Shown here: positions 1-5,461 of the stretch, piece by piece
Layout of the letters: the number at the start of each line of letters is the position of its first letter
Position numbering within the stretch: the first letter of the stretch is position 1
Origin: JAVVRI01 sp036654795
GTDB taxonomy: Bacteria > Bacteroidota > Bacteroidia > Bacteroidales > Tannerellaceae
NCBI GenBank assembly: GCA_036654795.1
Contig: JAVVRI010000137.1
Span: 1-7,677 of the forward strand
DNA length: 7,677 nucleotides
Direction of reading: 5' to 3'
Notes under the pieces: model-generated
Told to the model about the DNA's origin: nothing
What the model saw: only the letters and a program-made list of their open reading frames with translations
Databases searched by the model: none
Made by a program: the position numbers and the translations under genes

Positions 1-87
1 TCACACGTTTCACACGAACCAACAGAGCGACAAATAGATGGAGGTGTGAAACGTGAAATATTAATTCTAAAATCCGCTGACCCATAA
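1..87 (+). other. Possible 3' end of an off-window plus-strand reading frame
   Basis: Frame 1 is open from the window edge to a TAA at 85-87, five bases before the hairpin at 92-128, which is where a gene end would be expected. The 28 residues visible do not match a family I know, and the same bases carry an inverted repeat (4-15 / 44-55), so this could equally be non-coding intergenic sequence. A shorter alternative frame ends at the TAG at 35-37. Recorded only because the stop lies so close to a terminator. Confidence 0.15.
4..55. repeat. 12-bp perfect inverted repeat with 28-nt loop
   Basis: CACGTTTCACAC at 4-15 is the exact reverse complement of GTGTGAAACGTG at 44-55. The left arm sits inside a TCACACGTTTCACACG run that looks as if it could continue beyond the window edge. 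The loop is too long for a typical intrinsic terminator and no T-tract follows. It could be a dispersed intergenic repeat, a protein-binding inverted repeat, or one arm pair of a larger structure cut by the window. Function is not known. Confidence 0.45.
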
Positions 88-91
88 AAAG

Positions 92-128
92 AAAAGGGCG
101 TTACCGAATCATTCGGTAACGCCCTTTT
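92..128. terminator. Bidirectional rho-independent terminator downstream of the transglutaminase gene
   Basis: Two perfect 17-base arms (92-108 and 112-128) surround a TCA loop, with a GC-rich core (GGGCG/CGCCC) and A/T pairs at the base. Read on the minus strand the stem is followed by TTTTCTTTTT, a good U-tract, so it should end the transcript of the lipoprotein gene whose stop lies at 166. In the plus direction the stem itself ends in TTTT, so it may also stop a rightward transcript arriving from outside the window. Confidence 0.88.
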
Positions 129-165
129 CGATCGTTCTTAATTTCCCATCGTTAACTATAGATGG

Positions 166-2826
166 TTATAGTTTGTGTATTACCTTTAGCATTTGCTCGC
201 CCAACCCGATGGTGTAGCCTTGCGAAACGAAGACAACACGTCCGAAGGTGTCGGCAATGACGAATATCGGTAGTGTGTTGGCGTTTGTGAGGTTCATTGC
301 CTTGGCCAGCATGGAGGTGATGCCGCCGTCCGCATCAATGCCGTATGTGATGGTTGTGGGCAAGGTGCCAAATTCTTTCGGGTCGAAGCTCTTGAAGCCC
401 TGTTCGTCCTTGAATAGGAGCACCATGCTGCGTCCCCAAGTGTCGAACTCTTTGCTGAACTGGGCGATGTCGCGCATGGCGTGGTTCGTCGGCTCCTGGC
501 GTGCGCCAAGGATGGCGAGGACGAAGTATCCACGTCCGGTGGTGCTTAGGATGGTCGTCTCTTCACCCGTATCAGCGCGTTTAAACTTGGCCTCGGCGTT
601 GATGTTTCCGATCACTTGGATGTCGTCCGTATTTTCGCGCATGATGAGGTCGAGGGTTGTCGTCTCGTCCGCCTTAACGGTAAAGAAGGTTACTTCGGAG
701 AGGACACTTCCGTTCGCCATACGAGTTCCGGTCACGAGCGCGTAGTTGCCTTCATCTAAGGAGAGGGGTTTCTTTAGCATTCCGCTCCAAGTATTGCCCA
801 GACCCATGTCGGCGTTGCCCTCGCGCTCGAAGTTGAGCGTTTGCAGTTTGCCGTCGGCTTTGATCTTGGCAATGGTAAAATGGCTGAAGTACTTGGGGTC
901 GGGCAGGGTTTTGATGGATTTGTAGGTGGCCATTACTTTCCCTTGCTTGGCAACTGTCTGTACAGCGGCTTCGAAGTCCACGTCTACCCATTTCTGATCT
1001 TTTCCATATTGCACCTTGCGTGCTACCGGCTCAATCTGTGCGGGTATGCCGAGGCTGCGTGCTGCTGCCACGAAGAAGATGTCGCGCGAGTTCGTGTCAG
1101 CTGTGCGTGCTTTAAAGACGCCGATGGGCATGACGGGGATGCGCTGTGGGTTAAGGTCGTTGTTGATGGTGATGTTCTTTTTCACCCAATCGACGAGTAC
1201 TTGCGGGTCGCTGACGGCTTGACGAGCCATGGCGGTGTCAAGGTTTTCAGCCAGATAGCCTTTGTAGGCAGTGAGAAATTCATTGGCCACGCGGGGGTTG
1301 AGGATGTATTTGTTGAACCATTCGCTCTCTACTGCGGGTGTCTTTTCGAGGTGGCTTATCAGCACGCTGGCGGGCGTGTCGCGTAGGTCTTTGGCAGAGA
1401 TAACACCGAGCAGGGCCATGGCCGTAGGCCGTCGGTCGGCCGTTGTGGCGCGTAGGAAGGCTTCTATTTCAGCCCAGTTTCCGCGGCTGCCAATCAGGTA
1501 GTCTGCTGTTTTCAGCGGGTCGATGCCCAGTTCTTTGGCTAGAGCTTCGGCCTTTTCGGTGGTGTAGAAGGTAGCTACGTATTGGTTTCTGAGGTCGTCT
1601 TCGGCTAGGAGGCGTTTTGCGTTGGCTGCTTTTTGCTCATCGGTTACGTTAGCAGGTATGGAGCCGTCCACGGGTGGTACGATGTCCATTGCGAAGGTGG
1701 CAGTTTCGCCCGCTTTCTTGTTGAGAGTGATCGTAACGTTGTCGTCTTTTCCGAAGGAGACTTTGCTGTATCCGAAGTTACCATCTTTGGAAGCCCAAAC
1801 AAACATGTCTCCTTTGCCGGCAGAGAGGAAGGTTTTGCCCTCAGCGTCTGCCTTTTTGGTGGCTACGGTGTTAAACTCGGCGTAGTTATAGATTTTGAAC
1901 TCCACGTCTGCACCGTCGGCAGGTTTTCCAGCCGCATCGAGGATGGTGACGGTTGCTTTGGCGGTGGGGGCATAGTTGTCGATGACGTTTATTTCGGTAT
2001 ATCCGTTGGTGATTTGCATCACCTCTTCGGGCCCGTTATATTTACCGAATACTTTGGTGTGCATTAGCATTCCGCGGTAAGCCGGTCCGTTAAACCAGCC
2101 GAGGTTGAGTACGGGCTCCGGCTCGCAGGCGCCGAGGAAGCTCCATTTGCCGTCTACCCAAGCTTCCACCCAAGCGTGATTGTCGTCGGTATGTGCCCAG
2201 CGCGGCGTGTAAACTTGGCGTGCGGGGATGCCCACGCTGCGGAGGGCAGCTACGGTGAAGGTAGACTCTTCGCCGCATCGTCCGTAAGCCGTTTTCACGG
2301 AGGCGAGGGGCGAACTAGTGCGTCCGTCGGACGGTGTATAGATAACCTTCTCATGACACCAATGGTTCACCTCAAGGATCGCGTCGCGGAGCGAGAGGCC
2401 TTTTACTCTGCCTCGTAGTTCATCGTAGAAGACCATGCGGCTTTCGTCGAGGTTTTCGTTGTTAATGCGTACGGGCAGTACGAAGTGGCGGAAGATCATC
2501 TCCGGAATGCTGTCTCCCCACGGCATCTCTTTTTTTGCAGTGAAGGAGGCACGAATGTTTTTCAGGTAGAGCTTGCCATCATAGTCCGTGATGTCTCCGA
2601 TGGGCATGTAGGCATAGAGGAAGGTGAGTGCTTCTTTCTCTTGGGGTTCCATTTGCTCGTTGAATACGGTAAAGAGGTCGCCGTTAGGTAGGGCCGCCTG
2701 TTTGGTCAGGAAATCTTTCTCCACCTCGGCGCGAAAGGCGTCGTCGGTGATGAAGTGTGTGTTCTTGCTGCATCCCGTACCTATTAGGATGATTGCCAGC
2801 AGTGCAAAAAGATGTTTTATGTTCAT
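166..2826 (-). CDS. Multidomain transglutaminase-like lipoprotein (886 aa)
   Basis: Probable periplasm-facing lipoprotein. Residues 1-18 form a short hydrophobic signal ending GTG-C, with Cys19 as the lipidation site; the following SKNTHF lacks an obvious acidic surface-export signal. Residues about 140-260 are a transglutaminase-core domain: Cys184 in YGRCGEES and His217 in DNHAWVEAW are the catalytic pair. The usual Asp after the WxxxD strand is Gly232, with Glu235 (ACEPEP) nearby as a possible substitute. Residues about 285-370 look like an Ig/carboxypeptidase-regulatory type beta-sandwich. About 535-620 repeat the transglutaminase pattern (SRDIFFVAAARSLGIPA against ESTFTVAALRSVGIPA) without Cys or His. 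About 735-886 resemble a thioredoxin/TlpA fold without CxxC. Substrate is unknown; a peptide or peptidoglycan-fragment hydrolase is as likely as a crosslinker. The start is fixed by the signal peptide and a -7 box 21 bases upstream. Monocistronic. Confidence 0.88.
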   Translation of the reverse strand: MNIKHLFALLAIILIGTGCSKNTHFITDDAFRAEVEKDFLTKQAALPNGDLFTVFNEQMEPQEKEALTFLYAYMPIGDITDYDGKLYLKNIRASFTAKKEMPWGDSIPEMIFRHFVLPVRINNENLDESRMVFYDELRGRVKGLSLRDAILEVNHWCHEKVIYTPSDGRTSSPLASVKTAYGRCGEESTFTVAALRSVGIPARQVYTPRWAHTDDNHAWVEAWVDGKWSFLGACEPEPVLNLGWFNGPAYRGMLMHTKVFGKYNGPEEVMQITNGYTEINVIDNYAPTAKATVTILDAAGKPADGADVEFKIYNYAEFNTVATKKADAEGKTFLSAGKGDMFVWASKDGNFGYSKVSFGKDDNVTITLNKKAGETATFAMDIVPPVDGSIPANVTDEQKAANAKRLLAEDDLRNQYVATFYTTEKAEALAKELGIDPLKTADYLIGSRGNWAEIEAFLRATTADRRPTAMALLGVISAKDLRDTPASVLISHLEKTPAVESEWFNKYILNPRVANEFLTAYKGYLAENLDTAMARQAVSDPQVLVDWVKKNITINNDLNPQRIPVMPIGVFKARTADTNSRDIFFVAAARSLGIPAQIEPVARKVQYGKDQKWVDVDFEAAVQTVAKQGKVMATYKSIKTLPDPKYFSHFTIAKIKADGKLQTLNFEREGNADMGLGNTWSGMLKKPLSLDEGNYALVTGTRMANGSVLSEVTFFTVKADETTTLDLIMRENTDDIQVIGNINAEAKFKRADTGEETTILSTTGRGYFVLAILGARQEPTNHAMRDIAQFSKEFDTWGRSMVLLFKDEQGFKSFDPKEFGTLPTTITYGIDADGGITSMLAKAMNLTNANTLPIFVIADTFGRVVFVSQGYTIGLGEQMLKVIHKL

Positions 2827-2846
2827 AAGATGATGTGTTTGTGTGC

Positions 2847-2878
2847 CAAAAGTAGTGATTCTTGATGAGATATAAAAA
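2847..2878 (-). promoter_or_regulatory. Bacteroidota-type promoter of the transglutaminase lipoprotein gene
   Basis: On the minus strand TACTTTTG (2854 down to 2847) is an exact match to the Bacteroidota -7 consensus TAnnTTTG. About 19 bases upstream lies a T-run (2878-2874) in place of a clear TTTG -33 element, so the upstream half is weak. Transcription would begin near 2840, giving a leader of about 15 bases before the ATG at 2826. Confidence 0.6.
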
Positions 2879-3048
2879 TCTGTCTGTCAAAAAGCTGACG
2901 GCAAATAGAATCTGATGGGTGTTAGGAGTGTATTTAACGTGGTTTTCTTCATCACCATCCTTAACGAATGTGATGAGCAAGGACTAAGTTGCGGTCGCCT
3001 CAATTCTTAAAAGAGGTTGCCCGGATACAAAAGGCAGCGGATAGTACG

Positions 3049-3078
3049 TTACTATGTCAGCGATAAGATATACATTTG
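3049..3078 (+). promoter_or_regulatory. Bacteroidota-type promoter of the porX operon
   Basis: TACATTTG at 3071-3078 exactly matches the -7 consensus TAnnTTTG. The -33 region is poor: TTAC at 3049-3052 is the nearest candidate, 18 bases upstream. Transcription from here would start near 3085, downstream of the in-frame ATG at 3054 and just before the ATG at 3102. This supports 3102 as the true start of the response regulator. Confidence 0.6.
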
Positions 3079-3101
3079 TAGCATATAACGAGGCGAATAA
3101 T

Positions 3102-4652
3102 ATGATAGTAAAGAAAGATAAGGTCCTTTGGGCTGACGATGAGATTGATTTATTGAAACCCCACATCCTCTTTTTGCAGGACAAGGGGTATGAGATTGTA
3201 CCCGTAATCAGCGGACAAGACGCGATAGACTGCTGCAAAGAGCAGGCTTTCGACATTATCTTTCTGGATGAAAATATGCCTGGCTTGACCGGTCTGGAGA
3301 CGCTCTCCTACATCAAGGAGATCGATCCCAACGTCCCGGTCGTAATGGTAACCAAAAGTGAGGAGGAGAGCATAATGAACCAGGCTATTGGCAACAAGAT
3401 AGCCGACTACCTGATCAAGCCGGTCAATCCGAACCAGCTGTTGCTCTCCATCAAAAAGAATGTGCATAAGAATGTGATCATCTCCGAGGCCACGACTGTT
3501 GGTTATCAGCAACAGTTTGGCCGCATCGGTATGCAGATCAGCGACTCGCTCACTACAGACGATTGGATGGAGGTCTACAAGAAGCTCGTTTACTGGGAGC
3601 TGGAGCTGGAAAGTAGCCAGGTGCAGATGGCGGACATGCTGCGCATGCAAAAGCAAGAGGCAAACAATGCCTTCGGCAAGTTCGTCAAGAAAAACTATGT
3701 GGAATGGATACAGAACCCGGCCACCCGTCCGCTGATGAGTCCCGATTTGTTTAAGAAGAAGGTCTTTCCGCTTCTCGACAATGACGAGAAGGTGTTCTTT
3801 ATCCTTATAGACAACTTCCGCCTCGACCAATGGCGCGTGGTGAAGGAGTTGCTGGCCGAATACTTCACTTTTGATGAGAGCCTCTATTATAGCATCCTGC
3901 CCACAGCCACACAGTATGCGCGAAACTCTATCTTCTCCGGCTTGATGCCCTTGCAGATGGAGAAGATGTTTCCCGAACTCTGGGTGGATGAGGAGAGCGA
4001 GGAGGGGAAGAACCTCAACGAAGCCCCACTGATACAGACGCAGATCGACCGCTTCCGGAAAAAGTATAGCTTCTCATACAACAAGGTGCACGACTCACTG
4101 TATGGCGAGAAGCTGTTGAGCAGTATTAGTTCGCTGACGCGCAACCAGCTCAATGTGGTTGTTCTCAACTTTGTGGATATGCTGTCGCACGCCCGTACGG
4201 AAAGCAAGATGATACGCGAACTGGCGCAGAGCGAAGCCGCCTACCGCAGCCTGACGAAGTCCTGGTTTCAACACTCCACGACGCTTGAGCTCTTTAAACG
4301 CATTGCGGATAAGGGCTATAAGGTGATACTCACTACCGATCATGGCACGATCCGCGTGGATACGCCCGTAAAGGTGGTGGGTGATAAGAATACCAATACC
4401 AACCTTCGTTACAAGGTGGGAAAGAACCTGAACTATAACACGAAGGATGTATTCGAGATACGCGATCCGGAGAAAGTAGGCCTGCCGTCTCCCAACCTGA
4501 GCAGTAAGTATATCTTTGCCCTCAACGAAGGCTTTTTTGCCTATCCGAACAACTATAACTACTACGTTTCTTACTATAAGAACACCTTCCAGCACGGCGG
4601 TATCTCAATGGAAGAAATGCTGATCCCCTTCATCACAATGGAGCCGAAATAA
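3102..4652 (+). CDS. porX: PorX-family response regulator with PglZ/alkaline-phosphatase domain (516 aa)
   Basis: Cytoplasmic two-component regulator of the Bacteroidota PorX family. Residues 6-122 are a CheY-like receiver: acidic pair Asp12-Asp13, phospho-acceptor Asp56 (IIFLDENMPG), Thr84 and Lys106 before Pro107. A helical linker (about 125-210) leads to a PglZ domain of the alkaline phosphatase superfamily. That domain shows Asp237 (FILIDNFR), the TATQYARNS nucleophile region with Thr268/Thr270, LTTDHG, and a late His in FQHGGISMEEM, together the expected metal-site set. In Porphyromonas gingivalis PorX works with the sensor PorY in controlling the type IX secretion system, and its PglZ domain is reported to be a zinc phosphodiesterase acting on oligonucleotides. 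Neither porY nor T9SS genes are visible here, so its targets in this organism are unknown. The start at 3102 matches the usual PorX N-terminus; an ATG at 3054 would add an unrelated 16-residue tail lying upstream of the likely transcription start. First gene of a probable operon with tsaE. Confidence 0.92.
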   Translation: MIVKKDKVLWADDEIDLLKPHILFLQDKGYEIVPVISGQDAIDCCKEQAFDIIFLDENMPGLTGLETLSYIKEIDPNVPVVMVTKSEEESIMNQAIGNKIADYLIKPVNPNQLLLSIKKNVHKNVIISEATTVGYQQQFGRIGMQISDSLTTDDWMEVYKKLVYWELELESSQVQMADMLRMQKQEANNAFGKFVKKNYVEWIQNPATRPLMSPDLFKKKVFPLLDNDEKVFFILIDNFRLDQWRVVKELLAEYFTFDESLYYSILPTATQYARNSIFSGLMPLQMEKMFPELWVDEESEEGKNLNEAPLIQTQIDRFRKKYSFSYNKVHDSLYGEKLLSSISSLTRNQLNVVVLNFVDMLSHARTESKMIRELAQSEAAYRSLTKSWFQHSTTLELFKRIADKGYKVILTTDHGTIRVDTPVKVVGDKNTNTNLRYKVGKNLNYNTKDVFEIRDPEKVGLPSPNLSSKYIFALNEGFFAYPNNYNYYVSYYKNTFQHGGISMEEMLIPFITMEPK

Positions 4653-4696
4653 ACGACAGATAGATGAACTCAACGCAGGAATAGGGGGAGACGAAT

Positions 4697-4732
4697 ATGA
4701 AATTGATAATAATAACTTATAGAACACAATGA
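4697..4732 (+). CDS. Possible 11-codon leader peptide overlapping the tsaE start
   Basis: An ATG at 4697, preceded by a purine-rich GGGGGAG (4684-4690) at Shine-Dalgarno spacing, opens a frame for MKLIIITYRTQ. Its TGA (4730-4732) overlaps the tsaE ATG (4729-4731) as ATGA, an arrangement typical of translational coupling. Bacteroidota rarely depend on Shine-Dalgarno pairing, and an ORF this short can arise by chance, so coding status is uncertain. Confidence 0.22.
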   Translation: MKLIIITYRTQ

Positions 4733-5148
4733 ACACTATCAAGATTGACAATTTGGAGATGATACACCAAGCGGCAAAAGAATTTATTGCAGCGATGGGC
4801 GATCGTACGGTTTTTGCTTTTAACGGAGTGATGGGCGCAGGAAAAACTACCTTCATCAAGGCTATCTGCGAAGAGCTTGGCGTGGAGGATGTGATAAACA
4901 GTCCTACATTTGCCATTATTAATGAGTACCGTAGCGACACGACGGGCGAACTGATCTATCATTTCGACTTTTACCGCATCAATAAGCTGAGTGAGGCTGA
5001 GGATATTGGCACAGAGGATTATTTTTACAGCGGTGCTATCTGCTTTATTGAATGGCCTGACAAGGTGGAAGAGTTGTTGCCGGGCGACGTGGTGACGGTT
5101 ACTATCACTGAAAACCCCGACGGCTCACGTATAGTAGAAATGGACTAG
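4729..5148 (+). CDS. tsaE: tRNA threonylcarbamoyladenosine biosynthesis ATPase TsaE
   Basis: TsaE (YjeE) is the P-loop ATPase that works with TsaB and TsaD to transfer the threonylcarbamoyl group onto A37 of ANN-decoding tRNAs (t6A), a cytoplasmic and usually essential step. At 139 aa the length is normal for the family. The Walker A loop GVMGAGKTT spans residues 33-41, followed by SPTF (58-61), HFDFYR (78-83) and FIEWPDK (106-112), all family signatures in the expected order. It lies 76 bases after porX on the same strand with no terminator between, and only 3 bases before the next gene, so it is probably cotranscribed with both. The ATG at 4729 is the only start that keeps the full N-terminal strand. 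Confidence 0.95.
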   Translation: MNTIKIDNLEMIHQAAKEFIAAMGDRTVFAFNGVMGAGKTTFIKAICEELGVEDVINSPTFAIINEYRSDTTGELIYHFDFYRINKLSEAEDIGTEDYFYSGAICFIEWPDKVEELLPGDVVTVTITENPDGSRIVEMD

Positions 5149-5151
5149 CCT

Positions 5152-5367
5152 ATGGAGCCTTCAGAATATATGATCATGGCCATCTTTATTGGCCTTGGGC
5201 TTTTTTCGGTCGTAGCCTCTCTCTTTAACTTCGAATGGTATTTCAGTACCAGTGGCGCACAGACCTTTGTCCGAAAGCTGGGACGTGGCGGTGCGCGTCT
5301 CTTTTACGCCTTACTAGGCTTTGCACTAATTGCTTGCGGCGTAGCAGGCATGCTTTATTGGAAGTAG
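5152..5367 (+). CDS. Small two-helix membrane protein, Imm17-like (71 aa)
   Basis: A 71-residue inner-membrane protein with two hydrophobic helices (about 7-26 and 49-69) joined by a basic, aromatic loop (NFEWYFSTSGAQ, then Arg41, Lys42, Arg45, Arg49). By the positive-inside rule the loop should be cytoplasmic with both termini outside. It resembles the family catalogued as immunity protein 17 (Imm17), defined from polymorphic toxin loci; I recognise this by overall pattern and locus, not by a catalytic motif. No toxin gene is next to it: the start lies 3 bases after the tsaE stop, so it looks like the third gene of a porX-tsaE operon. The immunity label is therefore doubtful and the real role is unknown. 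Expression ends at the hairpin starting at 5402. Confidence 0.78.
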   Translation: MEPSEYMIMAIFIGLGLFSVVASLFNFEWYFSTSGAQTFVRKLGRGGARLFYALLGFALIACGVAGMLYWK

Positions 5368-5401
5368 TAGGTATCATAATAAAGCCCTGCTTAGCATCAA
5401 G

Positions 5402-5457
5402 AATAAATCCCGTCCAGCGCAATAGCTAAAGAGCTATTGCGCTGGACGGGATTTATT
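5402..5457. terminator. Bidirectional intrinsic terminator between convergent genes
   Basis: Two perfect 26-base arms (5402-5427 and 5432-5457) flank an AAAG loop, with a strong GC core (CCCGTCCAGCGC paired with GCGCTGGACGGG). On the plus strand the stem runs into TTTATTTTTCTTATTTTTT, ideal for ending the porX-tsaE-membrane protein transcript. On the minus strand the outer stem supplies an A/T-rich base ending in AAATCCC to GGGATTTATTC, so it should also stop the GH20 transcript, whose stop codon (5462-5464) lies four bases from the stem. Confidence 0.93.
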
Positions 5458-5461
5458 TTTC

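Noticed and set aside
841..1386. Plus-strand open frame of 181 codons inside the transglutaminase gene
   Set aside because: It is antisense to a well-supported coding region, with no recognisable domain and no promoter; a shadow of the high-GC minus-strand gene.
2950..2975. CATCAC...GTGATG inverted repeat in the divergent promoter region
   Set aside because: Only 6-7 base pairs around a 14-base loop with no T-tract; too weak to call a terminator or operator.
3054..3101. Upstream ATG extending the PorX protein by 16 residues
   Set aside because: It lies upstream of the likely transcription start set by TACATTTG at 3071-3078, and the standard PorX N-terminus begins at the ATG at 3102.
3150..3830. 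Minus-strand open frame of 226 codons inside porX
   Set aside because: It is antisense to the receiver and linker of PorX, which carry clear family motifs; the antisense protein shows none.
5152..5367. Toxin-immunity module around the Imm17-like gene
   Set aside because: No toxin candidate lies on either side: upstream is tsaE and downstream is a terminator and a convergent GH20 gene.
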